A DNA stretch of 64,000 nt, from the NCBI GenBank assembly GCA_046757925.1, contig JBHHZE010000010.1:10204-74203 (forward strand), in the 5' to 3' direction. Numbering within the stretch: the first letter of the stretch is position 1; each line of letters opens with the position of its first letter. Under the pieces are notes generated by a model, which saw only the letters and a program-made list of their open reading frames with translations, searched no databases and was not told the DNA's origin. The position numbers and the translations under genes are program-made. Shown here in pieces: positions 1-9,134 of this stretch. The DNA is from JAZDCZ01 sp046757925. Lineage in GTDB: Bacteria > Gemmatimonadota > Gemmatimonadetes > Gemmatimonadales > GWC2-71-9.

Positions 1-966
1 GATGTCTACACGTACTTCCGGATACTCCCTTCTCAACTGGTTCAAAACATCGTCGACCCGTTCGGCCACTCGTACGGTGTTTGCACCTGATTCCTTGAAG
101 AGCAGTAGACCCACCGCCTCAGATCCGTTGTACTGAGCGATGGACTCCCGGTCCTTGAACCCGTCCTCCACGGTGGCCACGTCGCCGAGCAGCACCAGGC
201 TCCCGCTCCCGGTCGTGTCCTGGGGACTCCTCCCCAACGGGACGGCTGCGATCTCGTCTACATTCTGGAACTCTCCCAGAGTGCGGAGCGCGTACCGGTA
301 GCGCCCCCGCCGGATACTGCCACCGGGGGCACTCTGGTTGGCGGCATCCAACACCTGCTTTATGTCGGCAATGGTGAATCCGAAGCTCTCGAGTCGCCGG
401 ATATCCACGTCTACATGGATCTCCCGTTCCAACCCTCCGGCCAATGCCGCCTCGGCAACGCCATCTATCTGTTCCAGCCGGCGTTTGAACACCGACTCCG
501 CAAGATCCTTGAGTGTCGCAAGATCGCCGCTGCCGGCCACGCTCACCGCCATGATCGGTTCCGAGTTGGGATCGGTCCTCAAGACCACCGGTCGCGCGCT
601 TCTTTCGGGCAGGTTGTCGCGCAAGTTGTCCAGCTGCTCCCTGACATTCAGGACCGCGAAATCCATGTCGGTACCCCATGCGAATCTGAGCGTGACAAGC
701 GACACGCCTTCCCGCGAAGTGCTTTCCACGCGCTCGACACCCGGAACGCGCGCTAACTGGCGTTCGACTCGTTCCGTTACGAAGCGCTCGACTTCGGCGG
801 GCCCTACGTCGGGATAGGTGGTGTAGACAACGAGTCTGGGATAGGCGACATCGGGTAGCAGATCGATCGGCAGCCTGAAGAACGATATCATTCCGAGCAT
901 GGCGATCGCCAAGAACAACATCGTTACCGCTACGGGGCGCCTGGTACAGCTACGGGGTAACGACAC
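1..966 (-). CDS. RND efflux pump, inner-membrane permease (N-terminal part, cut by window edge)
   Basis: Minus-strand reading frame open from a GTG at 966 (or TTG at 969) to base 1, about 322 codons, so the C-terminal two thirds lie outside the window. It begins with a cytoplasmic arm and first membrane segment (VTMLFLAIAMLGMISFFRLP), then LLPDVAYPRLVVYTTYPDVG and EVERFVTERVERQL, the classic start of AcrB/MexB-type permeases, followed by the porter domain. It lies 17 bp after the TolC-like gene in the same direction, so adaptor, channel and pump form one operon. Substrate unknown; AcrB-like (drug or lipophile) fits better than a metal pump, but the transmembrane charge residues that separate these are off the window. 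Confidence 0.9.
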   Translation of the reverse strand, partial: MSLPRSCTRRPVAVTMLFLAIAMLGMISFFRLPIDLLPDVAYPRLVVYTTYPDVGPAEVERFVTERVERQLARVPGVERVESTSREGVSLVTLRFAWGTDMDFAVLNVREQLDNLRDNLPERSARPVVLRTDPNSEPIMAVSVAGSGDLATLKDLAESVFKRRLEQIDGVAEAALAGGLEREIHVDVDIRRLESFGFTIADIKQVLDAANQSAPGGSIRRGRYRYALRTLGEFQNVDEIAAVPLGRSPQDTTGSGSLVLLGDVATVEDGFKDRESIAQYNGSEAVGLLLFKESGANTVRVAERVDDVLNQLRREYPEVRVDI

Positions 967-983
967 CAACTAGTCCGCTCGGT

Positions 984-2330
984 TCACGGCGTGACGGTAC
1001 GACGCACCAATTCCTCCAGCGCAGTCAGAGCGTTCGCCCAATTGAGTCGGGCTGTCAGCGCATCGCGCTCGTCGCTGGCCGAAGTCGTAACGATCTGCTG
1101 AAGTTGAGTAAAATCTATCGAACCGACCTGGTACTGTTGCTGCGCCATGGCGAGGCGCTGGCGGCCCAGCTCTGCCGACCTATCGGCAAGTTGCACCTGC
1201 CGATAGGAGTTTTCCACGTCGATCACCGCGCTCCGGACCATGCGCTCTACCTCCAAGCGGACGGCCCTCAGATCCTCATCCGCCGCATGCTCATTCGCCG
1301 AGGCGCGCGCAATCGCCTGGGACGTCTGGAACCGGGTGAATACCGGAATCGACACGCTGAAGCCGAAGCTGAACGCGCGATCCCTGGGGTCGAGTTCAAA
1401 GAGCCCCCCATAACCGTCCTGCGACAGCGATCGATTGAACCCCACGTTGGCGCCTAAGGTAGGCCATCTTTGACCGCGCGCCGCGCTGGCCGCAAAATCC
1501 TGTTGGCGAACGTTCGCAATAGCTTGCTCCACTCTGGGGTTGTGTTGCAGCGCGTAGGTCACCAGCTCATCTGCATCGAGCAGACTGGGATCGAATACCT
1601 CGGGCAGCGTACCTTGGGCCTCGAAGGAAACTCCTCCCTCCAATCCAATTCCCTCCGCCAACAGCAAGCGGTTCTTTCTGGCGGTGCCTCGCGCGGTTTC
1701 CAGCGCCGCTTCCTGACGCGACACGCTCACCTGGGCACCTAACACATCTACCTGCGTACGGCTAGCCACGCGGAAGAGCCGTTCCGTGGCACTGAGTTCC
1801 CTGTTTCTCGCGGCGAGCATGCGCTCTTCTATGGCGACCAGGTCCTGGGCTTGGACCAATCCATAGAACCGGCGCTTGACATCCGCCTCCATCCGAGCCG
1901 CCTCGACCCCAACGCCGGCTCTCGTGGCACGCGCGCCGGCTCTGGCGGCACGCAGATTGTTGACGTTCTGTAGTCCGTCAAACAGGGTGAGGTTCGAGGT
2001 AACTCCTTGCGAGGAACTGCTGCTTCTAAAGGTTCTGGAGGTTTGCGTTTCCACCGCACGGCCGAAATCGTCCGTCCCCGTAAACACCGTCCTGGTGGAG
2101 CCGTTGAAGTTGAGACTGCCGTTGACGTTGGGAAGAAACTGCCCGACGCCGGCGGTGACGTCGGCGCCACTGGCGTCGGCCTGAACAATTGCCTTGCGGT
2201 ATGCCGGATTTCGCTCACGAGCGATCTCCAAGGCGTCTTCCAAGGTCAGTCTCTGCGGCACCTGTTGGGCCTGAACAGCGCCCGCACCCAGCATCGCGCC
2301 GAGTGCCATCACCACAGGCCGCCACGTCAT
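984..2330 (-). CDS. TolC-family outer-membrane efflux channel
   Basis: 448 aa, usual length for the family. A cleavable signal peptide (MTWRPVVMALGAMLGAGAVQA) precedes the first outer-membrane-efflux repeat starting LTLEDALEIARERNP, and a second repeat starts near residue 250 (DELVTYALQHNPRVEQA). Long alpha-helical, Ala/Arg/Glu-rich stretches match the coiled-coil tunnel. The ATG overlaps the end of the adaptor gene by 4 bp (ATGA), so the two are translationally coupled. It should form the outer-membrane duct for the RND pump encoded just downstream. Confidence 0.92.
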   Translation of the reverse strand: MTWRPVVMALGAMLGAGAVQAQQVPQRLTLEDALEIARERNPAYRKAIVQADASGADVTAGVGQFLPNVNGSLNFNGSTRTVFTGTDDFGRAVETQTSRTFRSSSSSQGVTSNLTLFDGLQNVNNLRAARAGARATRAGVGVEAARMEADVKRRFYGLVQAQDLVAIEERMLAARNRELSATERLFRVASRTQVDVLGAQVSVSRQEAALETARGTARKNRLLLAEGIGLEGGVSFEAQGTLPEVFDPSLLDADELVTYALQHNPRVEQAIANVRQQDFAASAARGQRWPTLGANVGFNRSLSQDGYGGLFELDPRDRAFSFGFSVSIPVFTRFQTSQAIARASANEHAADEDLRAVRLEVERMVRSAVIDVENSYRQVQLADRSAELGRQRLAMAQQQYQVGSIDFTQLQQIVTTSASDERDALTARLNWANALTALEELVRRTVTP

Positions 2331-3511
2331 TGTGGCCTCCCGCCGGCCGCCTTAACGTTCCCCACCAGGCGTACGTGGGCATCGTGAATCAGGGAGTAGT
2401 GCCCGTCGGTGAGAACCACCTCGCCCGGTTCGACCATTTTGGTGTCCGGGTTCTCAACTATCTCGATAAGCGAGTCGTTGGATAGCCCGGTGGTCACGTA
2501 TCGCCACTTCGCCAGTCCATCCCGCCCCTCGCCGGCAAAGACGAACACCAGCGTCCGCCGGTCACGTTCGATAATTGCGCTCCGGGGCACCAAAATGCGG
2601 TCCGGAAAACGTTTTGCCTCGAGGGACACGCGGGCGTACATCCCGGGGAGAATCCGGCCTTCTGGGTTGGGTACCTGAACCGTGACCCTGGCCGTGCGGG
2701 TCTCCCGATCGACCACCGGATTTATGGTCTCGATGTTGCCTCTAAAGATCTCGTCGGGAAATGCTGAAAACGATACGGAAGCCTTGCGCCCCGCATTCAG
2801 AAACCCGATCTCTCCCTCCAACACCTGCACCTCGACCTTGATGGGATCGAGATCCACCACGGTGAGCAGTTCATCGCCGGTCCGCACCGTCTGACCCTCT
2901 ACGATCTTGAGGGTCGCGACCCTCCCGCTGTACGGCGCGCGCACCTTGGTGCGCGTGAGCTTGAGTCGCGCTTCTTTGAGAGCGATCTCGGCTTCGCCCA
3001 GCCCGCTCTTCGCCCGAGCCACTCTCTTTCGCTCGGCGCGCACCTCCGGATCGTCGATTTCGTCGTCGAACAGTATGAGCTCTCGGAATTGGGCCTCGGC
3101 CCGTGCAAGAGCAGCGGTCTCCCGTTCCACCGCCAACTCGTACTCGGTGGGATCCAGCTCCAATAAGACACTCTCACCTTGGACGAAATCGTTTTCCCTC
3201 ACGCGCACCCGAGTCACTCGCCCCTCGACTTGGGCCAGCAACCTCGACTCCTTTACCGCCGCGGTCTGAGCGGCCGCGTTGACCGACACGACCAGCGTGT
3301 CCCGCACGACAGTGGCGGCTTCCACCGGAATGGCGATATCGGTCGAAAAAGCACTGCTTGCCGAAACCGCCGGCCGCTCCGCAGACGCCGTGGTGTCAGC
3401 CGCTGAGTTTGAGTCGCCGCTACCCTGAACACGCAGCACGACGCCGGCGCCCAGCAATCCAGTCACCAGGATAGCCACGGACACACCAATCAACCCTCTT
3501 GAAATAGCCAT
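2327..3511 (-). CDS. RND efflux periplasmic adaptor (membrane fusion protein, HlyD/AcrA type)
   Basis: 394 aa. One N-terminal membrane anchor (about residues 7-28), a barrel-sandwich lipoyl half-motif (ESRLLAQVEGRVTRVRVREN), an alpha-hairpin (about 110-170), the second lipoyl half (KVRAPYSGRVATLKIVEGQT) and a beta-barrel domain (PEGRILPGMYARVSLE). This order is standard for AcrA/MexA-type adaptors, which join the inner-membrane pump to the TolC channel. It is the first gene of the adaptor-channel-pump operon. The AraC-type regulator at 3727 is transcribed divergently from it. Confidence 0.92.
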   Translation of the reverse strand: MAISRGLIGVSVAILVTGLLGAGVVLRVQGSGDSNSAADTTASAERPAVSASSAFSTDIAIPVEAATVVRDTLVVSVNAAAQTAAVKESRLLAQVEGRVTRVRVRENDFVQGESVLLELDPTEYELAVERETAALARAEAQFRELILFDDEIDDPEVRAERKRVARAKSGLGEAEIALKEARLKLTRTKVRAPYSGRVATLKIVEGQTVRTGDELLTVVDLDPIKVEVQVLEGEIGFLNAGRKASVSFSAFPDEIFRGNIETINPVVDRETRTARVTVQVPNPEGRILPGMYARVSLEAKRFPDRILVPRSAIIERDRRTLVFVFAGEGRDGLAKWRYVTTGLSNDSLIEIVENPDTKMVEPGEVVLTDGHYSLIHDAHVRLVGNVKAAGGRPQ

Positions 3512-3726
3512 GCGCTTCGCTCGTGCTAGAGAATCATCGCCCGGTTACGGCACACAACAGCCTAAAGATGCGCCGGAGCAACATTTAGTTGCGTACGTCA
3601 ATATGCCTGCCGTACCGACCGGAGGCGACATCTGCCGGCCAGCACTTGAAGAATGGGCTCCCATGATCCAATATCAAGCGTTTAGGATTCTGCTCCGAGT
3701 AGCAGGAACAAAGGATTCGGCCAGGC

Positions 3727-4572
3727 TTGATACCACGCTCATCTCAGGCACTAGTTGCGGTTTGCGTGAGCGATCCGACCGCTTCGGTGACCGCACACAA
3801 CGCCGTAGTCGCCTTTGGCGCCCGCCCCGTGCATATCTCACCCATAGGATTGGCTAGAGTTCCCCTAGCGGGCTCCGACTTCGCCACGGTCATCTACGAT
3901 CTCGCACCCTGGACCGACGAGGTCGTACCGCTGGTACGGGCGCTCAGGCGCGCATATCGCACGCTGTCACTCCTATTGTATGCGCCGCCTATCCCGTCGG
4001 TTCCGGTGCTAACCTACCGATGCAGCGGTCTTCGCGCCGTAAAGACTCTGCTCCAATCGGCGAGCAGCAGTGAGCCGGAAACCGTGCGAGACGGTGTCGC
4101 TTGGCTCATGGCCGCAAGGCACGCCGAGGTGGTGTGCCACTTTGTCGAACTGCTGATTCCCGATCTGCCCGCCCGGGCGCGGGATTGCATGCGGCGGACC
4201 CTGGACCACCTCGTCGATCCCGGCAGGCTGCACATTCCGTCCGTCCACTCTATCGCCACCCAACTCGGCGTCCCCGAGCGAACGCTGCAGCGCAATTTCG
4301 AGAGCGCCGGGCTACCATCTCCCAAAGCGGTAATGGACTGGATCACACTGATGTTCCTGACGCTGGCAGCTGAATCCAACGGCCGGTCCATGAGCGCAGT
4401 GGCCGGCGAATTCGGGATTGATCGATACACGGTTCGGCGGTTGCGGCAGCGGCTGCTACACGTTGACAACGGTTCCGGCCCCGGGGGATTCAACTTCGCT
4501 TTTCTCGGGTTCGCGGAAGCATGCCACGTCTCGTCGAGTATTGCACTGAGGTTGATCACCCCGGCGGGGTGA
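3727..4572 (+). CDS. AraC-family-like helix-turn-helix regulator
   Basis: 281 aa from a TTG start. The N-terminal half has no recognised ligand domain; the C-terminal part holds two helix-turn-helix motifs in the AraC arrangement: IATQLGVPERTLQRNFESAG (about residues 178-197) and MSAVAGEFGIDRYTVRRLRQ (about 221-240). The first is a clear AraC-type helix; the second is more divergent than usual. It is divergent from the RND operon across a 215-bp gap, so control of efflux is plausible, but no operator could be recognised. A related N-terminal fragment sits at 7331. The start is uncertain: several in-frame alternatives exist and no strong ribosome site is visible. Confidence 0.65.
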   Translation: MIPRSSQALVAVCVSDPTASVTAHNAVVAFGARPVHISPIGLARVPLAGSDFATVIYDLAPWTDEVVPLVRALRRAYRTLSLLLYAPPIPSVPVLTYRCSGLRAVKTLLQSASSSEPETVRDGVAWLMAARHAEVVCHFVELLIPDLPARARDCMRRTLDHLVDPGRLHIPSVHSIATQLGVPERTLQRNFESAGLPSPKAVMDWITLMFLTLAAESNGRSMSAVAGEFGIDRYTVRRLRQRLLHVDNGSGPGGFNFAFLGFAEACHVSSSIALRLITPAG

Positions 4573-4583
4573 ATTCCCTTCAG

Positions 4584-4951
4584 GGTCGGCCAGCGCGTAG
4601 CGCTGCCGAGCGAACGTTTCTCAAACATCGAACCAGCCGAGCGGATAACCATTTCTTGACGTCGGCATATGCGAAAAGGTTGCCACGGTTCCGGGGTTAG
4701 CGAACGGCGGCTCGGCACGTTCGTGATGCACCTTTTGAAAAGGCTCAGTTCATGCATTTCCATCCAAACGCCGCAATCGAGCGCGATGATTCGTTGGTTC
4801 CGGCGTTAACGAACGCCGGCTCGGCACTTCGTGACGCACCTTGAAAGGTGCTCGGCATATGAACTCCCTGTTAGGGTCATCCAGCGCGTAGCGCTGACCA
4901 GCGAGCGTTTTTCAACGCTCGAACCCAACGATCGAGTGATAGTTTCTTGAC
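4584..4951. repeat. Array of four diverged hairpin-forming repeats
   Basis: Two repeat families, two copies each. Family 1 at 4584-4660 and 4873-4951 contains the palindrome CAGCGCGTAGCGCTG (4591-4605 and 4882-4896); the second copy adds a perfect 8-bp stem at 4902-4909/4914-4921. Family 2 at 4688-4756 and 4796-4868 contains, in the second copy, a perfect 8-bp stem with 4-nt loop (4800-4807/4812-4819) and a further stem at 4836-4842/4845-4851; the first copy is decayed. Order is 1-2-2-1, all in the same orientation. The array fills the gap between two convergent genes, where it could also end transcription from both sides. No coding frame is convincing here. Confidence 0.7.
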
Positions 4952-4965
4952 CTGGGGCCCCGAGT

Positions 4966-6231
4966 TCAGTCTCTGCCCTGAATCCCGACCGTCACCACAT
5001 ACGGCACATCCAGTTCGTCTTTCGTCACGAAGGCCATCTTGCCGCCGCGAATGATTGGAGGCGGCCTCGGCTCCACGGGGTATGGCGCCACAACAGCACC
5101 AAGATAGCGCCCCACGGGATCGAACACGTCGAAAGTCGTGCTGTCTGCCTCGGGGGCCCGCGACAAGATCACCCAAAGGTAATCTTCGTCATCGATGACA
5201 AACCCCTGGAAGATCTTCTCGTATTCCGGTATGGATATTCTGGGGGAACCGCGCATCATCCGTTTTCTCATGTCCCGCAGCTGCCGCTCGGCCGAGTCGC
5301 GCTCGGCGCTGGAAAACGGGGTGCGTTCGTAGGAACGCTCCACGATCCGTAAGGTGTCCCGACCATCGAACGTGGTATTGTATAGCCGATAGTCGCTGGC
5401 AACCCCAAGCCACCGACCTTTGGGAGTTAGGAGACTGCGCCCCCACCCTAACGGCGTACCCTCCGGGAATCGGGACGCCGACATCGTGTCGACAAACTGG
5501 CCCGTCGTGGTATCGTACCGTACGTAACCGGTCTTGACCCCAGTCGGGCCCACATAGAAAATACGGTCATAAAGATCGCCTTCGCTACTGAACACGCCAT
5601 ACCACCCAGCGACCCTTGCACCCGTAAGGCGCGACGGTTCTTGGAGCACGATGCCGCTCGTGTCGAACACGCTGTACCGCAAATTCCCTTGGTTCAGAAC
5701 CCAGAGCCGACCCAGGGGATCGAACGCCATCCCGGTGGCTGCCGAAAGCTCGCCGGGGCCGCGCCCTAAGCGACCGATGGTCCGAACGTAGCGGCCATCG
5801 CTCCCAAACACTCGTACTTCCTGGGCCTGTCGATCTAGCACATAGACTCGACCTATCCGGTCCACGTCTATGTCTGCAATATCTCCGAACACTTGGGGAC
5901 CCTTGCCCTCACGCGTACCGATCTTCACTTCTTCTACCAAGCGCCACGTCGAGCCCTCGTGCCAGGTTCCCTCGGCCGGATTACTGACACGGACCGTGCC
6001 GTTTTCGAGGGTGTCGACAGTGCCGTGCCATATGACGGTATCCTTGCCCCCGCAGGCTGACATGATCAGCAATTGGGTGATTGCTATCACCCACCGTCGG
6101 ATGTCTTGGAGTGGCAGTCCCTGCTTTCGGCTCCGGCACTGATGCCCGCCAAAGAGGTCAATGTCCAGGGCAGTCCGAGATCGTGCCTGCGATCTCATAC
6201 GGCAGTAGCCGCTAGCACAGCAGAGACTCAT
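4966..6231 (-). CDS. Six-bladed beta-propeller (NHL-like) exported lipoprotein
   Basis: Repeats of the type DIDVDRIGRVYVLDRQAQEV followed by GSDGRYVRTIGRLGRGPGE are the signature of the six-bladed propeller lipoproteins common in Bacteroidota and Gemmatimonadota. Ligand and role are unknown. A lipobox (LLIMSAC, then GG) marks a membrane-anchored, exported protein. The start is unclear: the frame is open to a TTG at 6312, the ATG at 6231 has a good ribosome site (GTGAGG, 6 nt spacing) but leaves about 55 residues before the lipobox cysteine, and a GTG at 6090 gives a very short signal peptide. I chose 6231. It is the last gene after the Cys-rich peptide and the 147-aa protein, same strand, so one operon is likely. 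Confidence 0.75.
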   Translation of the reverse strand: MSLCCASGYCRMRSQARSRTALDIDLFGGHQCRSRKQGLPLQDIRRWVIAITQLLIMSACGGKDTVIWHGTVDTLENGTVRVSNPAEGTWHEGSTWRLVEEVKIGTREGKGPQVFGDIADIDVDRIGRVYVLDRQAQEVRVFGSDGRYVRTIGRLGRGPGELSAATGMAFDPLGRLWVLNQGNLRYSVFDTSGIVLQEPSRLTGARVAGWYGVFSSEGDLYDRIFYVGPTGVKTGYVRYDTTTGQFVDTMSASRFPEGTPLGWGRSLLTPKGRWLGVASDYRLYNTTFDGRDTLRIVERSYERTPFSSAERDSAERQLRDMRKRMMRGSPRISIPEYEKIFQGFVIDDEDYLWVILSRAPEADSTTFDVFDPVGRYLGAVVAPYPVEPRPPPIIRGGKMAFVTKDELDVPYVVTVGIQGRD

Positions 6232-6422
6232 TGTCAACCTCACCAGTCTAACAAACACAGGCAAATGGTCAGCGAGGGTTGTTCTGGAACGGAGGGACAC
6301 GGCTGGGCACAAGGGCCGACCTCAATCAGCCCAGCGATCTCTCAGCCCGGCCAGGATTCCAGTGAGTAGTAGCAGCCACCGTTGGGCATTGGTTCCGTCG
6401 GCCCCGGAACTACCCGGACGCC

Positions 6423-6566
6423 CTATTGTGGGATCTCCACCTCACCGCACTCGTCGCAACACCAATCTTGAAAGATCACTACTATCCCCCCTGGACAATT
6501 TTTCATGTGACACGCCGAACACCCAGGGCATGAATCCGTGTGGCAACACATGTTGGGGCACGCCAT
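6423..6566 (-). CDS. 47-aa cysteine-rich peptide, unknown function
   Basis: A short frame, ATG at 6566 to TAG at 6423, preceded by a near-perfect ribosome site (AGGAGGTG, 6 nt from AGGAGG to the ATG). Ten of 47 residues are cysteine: C3, C7, C8, C13, C16, C19, C24, C36, C37, C40, including CPGCSAC and CCDEC. There is no signal peptide. It starts 10 bp after the stop of the 147-aa gene and lies ahead of the propeller lipoprotein gene, all on the minus strand. Possible roles are metal binding, a disulfide-rich effector or a modified-peptide precursor; no maturation enzyme is seen nearby. The start signal is what makes me call it a gene rather than chance. Confidence 0.65.
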   Translation of the reverse strand: MACPNMCCHTDSCPGCSACHMKNCPGGIVVIFQDWCCDECGEVEIPQ

Positions 6567-6576
6567 CTTGCACCTC

Positions 6577-7020
6577 CTATTTGGTTGTTAGTACCGCTCC
6601 CACTGATTTCGCCTCCGCCACGCTCTCGTCTGCTAGTAGTCTGTCCTCCACTGGCCCAACCAGGCGCAACCAAGGCCCTCGCCGAATCTCAATGAATGAC
6701 GCCGTCGTCCGCGCCTGGACCATCGTATTCGGGCGCCAATAGACACTCCTCATGTCAGGCGGTCGTTCCTTGATGCGCCAGACTTCCGTCGGCGTGGGCG
6801 GTTCGTGCGCTCTTGAGGCACCGAAAAAGAGCCGAGTCAGTACCGCCAATATGGTTGCTCGTGTTGTCCAGTGTATTACAGTAGTTCCGGGAACTATGAG
6901 CGCAAGCTCCGCCGTCTCGAATACCCAGACCGATCTTACGTTAGGTCCAATTGCGCGATAGTGAAATCCAAGCCAATTCATCACCCTGGTTGCACGGCGG
7001 GCGCATCTTTTGCAAGCCAC
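6577..7020 (-). CDS. 147-aa protein of unknown function, possibly membrane-associated
   Basis: Frame from a GTG at 7020 with an upstream ribosome site (GGAGG, 7 nt spacing) to TAG at 6577. One hydrophobic stretch (about residues 35-65) is followed by a soluble C-terminal part containing RRGPWLRLVGPVEDRLL. No family recognised. It is the first of three closely spaced minus-strand genes (this, the Cys-rich peptide, the propeller lipoprotein), which argues that it is real and functionally tied to them. Codon content is less regular than in neighbouring genes, so some decay or a sequence error is possible. Confidence 0.45.
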   Translation of the reverse strand: MACKRCARRATRVMNWLGFHYRAIGPNVRSVWVFETAELALIVPGTTVIHWTTRATILAVLTRLFFGASRAHEPPTPTEVWRIKERPPDMRSVYWRPNTMVQARTTASFIEIRRGPWLRLVGPVEDRLLADESVAEAKSVGAVLTTK

Positions 7021-7330
7021 CTACCCACCTCCGTTGTCGAAATCGTTGCAATTGCGGTAATTGGGAACAACCTATTGAACTCACCCCCTTGAGTTCACCC
7101 AACCACATATTGGGAAACCATAGCCTACGATAAGACATACCGGACGAAATGGTATCATTTGGATTGACCCCCCACTCATCGAATGTGGGTAGCGGGTCAC
7201 GAATGGGGTCTTGACAAGCTGGCGGCCGGGCGGAACTTGGGGATTAGAATCAACGCTCTAGGAGCCTGGATGCTTTCCAGCCCCCCCCCCCCCGCATTTT
7301 GCCTGAGTACGGCCACAGAAGCGGTGCCCG
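7021..7330. other. Gap without a convincing gene
   Basis: About 310 bp between the minus-strand peptide/propeller operon and the regulator fragment. It is more AT-rich than its surroundings in the first half and should hold the promoter for the minus-strand operon, though no clear -35/-10 pair could be fixed. It also contains the C-tract listed separately. Confidence 0.5.
7281..7293. repeat. Homopolymer tract of 13 C
   Basis: Thirteen consecutive C residues 38 bp upstream of the ATG at 7331. Such tracts are prone to slippage in the cell and to errors in sequencing, so its true length is uncertain. Confidence 0.9.
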
Positions 7331-7798
7331 ATGCCGCATATAGCCCACACCGTCCTGCCGGAGGACATGGTCGCAAGGGTAAGGACGGCCTTCCCTAGCG
7401 CGCAACTCACTGAAGTCCAACTCAGCAATGTGCTGGACATCGTAGCAACGACAAGTTTCGCGGCACTGTTCGTCGATCGCCGGTCGCTCGAACTGGGTGG
7501 CTGGGCCGCGATGGCCAGGCTTAAAGCCCGATTCCCCTCCACCGTAGTTGTCGCCTACTTGCAGGACACGCACGACGTAACCCGCCTGGCGTTCGAGCTA
7601 GGCCGCATCCAGATCGACGAGATCTGTGTTGCAGGCGGTGAGGACCACCCCGATCCAGCGAGCGGGTGGGACTCTCACTCGGCTACAGCTCAGGCACCGC
7701 TTTCTTCAATGCCTGCCACAATACCGTTCACGCTACGCCCGGTGAAATCGCACAGGGCGGAGGCGTGCGGTTCATCGCCGAGCGGTTCCGCGACATAA
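7331..7798 (+). pseudogene. Fragment of an AraC-type regulator (N-terminal part only)
   Basis: A 155-codon frame. The first ~105 residues look like genuine protein, with FPSTVVVAYLQDTHDVTRLA and FELGRIQIDEICVAGGED resembling the N-terminal region of long AraC-like regulators of this lineage. The last ~45 residues are low-complexity and non-protein-like, and no DNA-binding helices follow in any frame up to the next gene. I read this as a truncated regulator gene. The alternative is a short independent protein, which I find less likely. Confidence 0.5.
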
Positions 7799-7907
7799 TT
7801 GAGACTTCAGGCGCTGTGAGGTAGAACAGGTTGAATTAGCCTGGCCCTACTCACCTGATTCTGACTCACAACTCGAACGTGTGAAGCCCAAGCGAGTCGC
7901 TCACTCG

Positions 7908-9134
7908 TCATTCTACTTTCTCGAAGCCCCAAAACAGATCATCGACCGTCCACGAACTCACGTGCCTTCCGCTCGTCTCTGCCATTTGAAGGAACCCGTC
8001 ACTGAACCCACTAGCCGACACGAACAGGAGTGGCGCCTCGGGCTCGAGCGCCCTGCGCGCCCAGGCACCGTGCTTGCCGCTCGCCGCGACACGGTCCAGA
8101 TCTCGCAAGTGATTGATAAAAGTACGCGATCCCAAGGGTCGCCTGCGGTGCTTGATCGCACCGGAAAGAACCCGCCCATCTACTAGTTCACACGCGAGGT
8201 CGATCTCGAGCGCTTCTCTATTGCGGTCTCGGCCCTCCCATCGTCCCCACTCACGTACAATCGGGAGCCCCAGTTGCGCCTGGCGGCGGTAGTAGGCCTG
8301 TTCCACAACGCGTTCGAACACAAACCCCATGTGAGTTTGAAACATAGACCGCAGCCGTGTCCTCCAGAGTTCCGCGGGATCCGTCACCTCGAGTGCGGTC
8401 TCGTAAGGCGCGACGAGCGCGTAGAAGAACGCCATGGCCGGATCGGCGATACGGTAGAAAAACGGTGTGGTCCGGTCTGCCCCTATGTTCCGGTCCCTAC
8501 GAACGTAGTCCAGGTCGATCAGTTGTTCGATTCGGTGTCTGAAACCCTTGTCGACCTCCAGCCCTGTTCGCTGCCCGATCTCGCTCAGGCGGGTGCGCCC
8601 GCTGCCAATCCCCATCAGGATCTCCTGGTACTTGGAGACGTCGATGAGTCCCTCCTCTTGGTGGATCGCGGTCTCGATCTGGAGCCGGACTTCACCTCTG
8701 GGCGAAAGCAACAGGTCCCGCACGTTTCTGCCGACGGAGCGCCCCTGCTTGACCGGTGCGAGATAGCGTGGCACACCGCCAAACGCACCGTAGACGCGCA
8801 ATCGGTCGTGGTGACTGTATCCCCGCACCATGCGGGCGGCATTCCAGTAGTCGAACGGAGAGAGCTTCGCCTGCCAGTCGAACCACCCGTAGAGCGGCGA
8901 CCCGCCCTGGGCCAGCGCGCCGAGCGTACCGACTGCAGACCCCGAGAAGACGACGAGCATATGGCGGCGTGGGTCGAGTCGCTCCCAGACCGCGTTGAAC
9001 TCCGAAGCCGCCTCACGGAGCCCGGCCTCATCTTGCGCCAGGTATTGGACCTCGTCGAGTACGACCACAAGGGGCCTGCCGGGCTTGAGGGATACCAGCA
9101 TCCGGAAGACGGTCCGCCACAGTGAAGAATCCAC
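7908..9134 (-). pseudogene. Archaeal-type AAA ATPase (DUF234-like), N-terminus with P-loop missing
   Basis: 408 codons from a GTG. It opens directly before the Walker B motif (RPLVVVLDEVQYLAQDEAGL) and continues with the sensor region (MLVVFSGSAVGT), a winged-helix segment (about residues 190-260) and a C-terminal nuclease-like DUF234 region (REALEIDLACELVDG). Full members of this family carry 80-100 more residues in front, with a GxxxxGKT P-loop. I searched the three frames upstream of 9134 by eye and saw no P-loop. The protein therefore cannot bind ATP in the usual way and is most likely a 5'-truncated relic, although the remaining frame is still open. Confidence 0.65.

Noticed and set aside
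119..817. Several long plus- and minus-strand frames inside the RND pump gene
   Set aside because: They are antisense or shifted frames with Arg/Pro/Ser-rich content; the frame ending at base 1 matches RND pumps throughout.
4584..4951. Integron attC-like sites
   Set aside because: Stems are short and independent, without the R'/R'' core pairs and conserved GTTRRRY ends; no integron integrase is nearby.
8274..9125. 283-codon plus-strand frame opposite the ATPase relic
   Set aside because: It is antisense to a clear ATPase family sequence and has no recognisable protein features or ribosome site.
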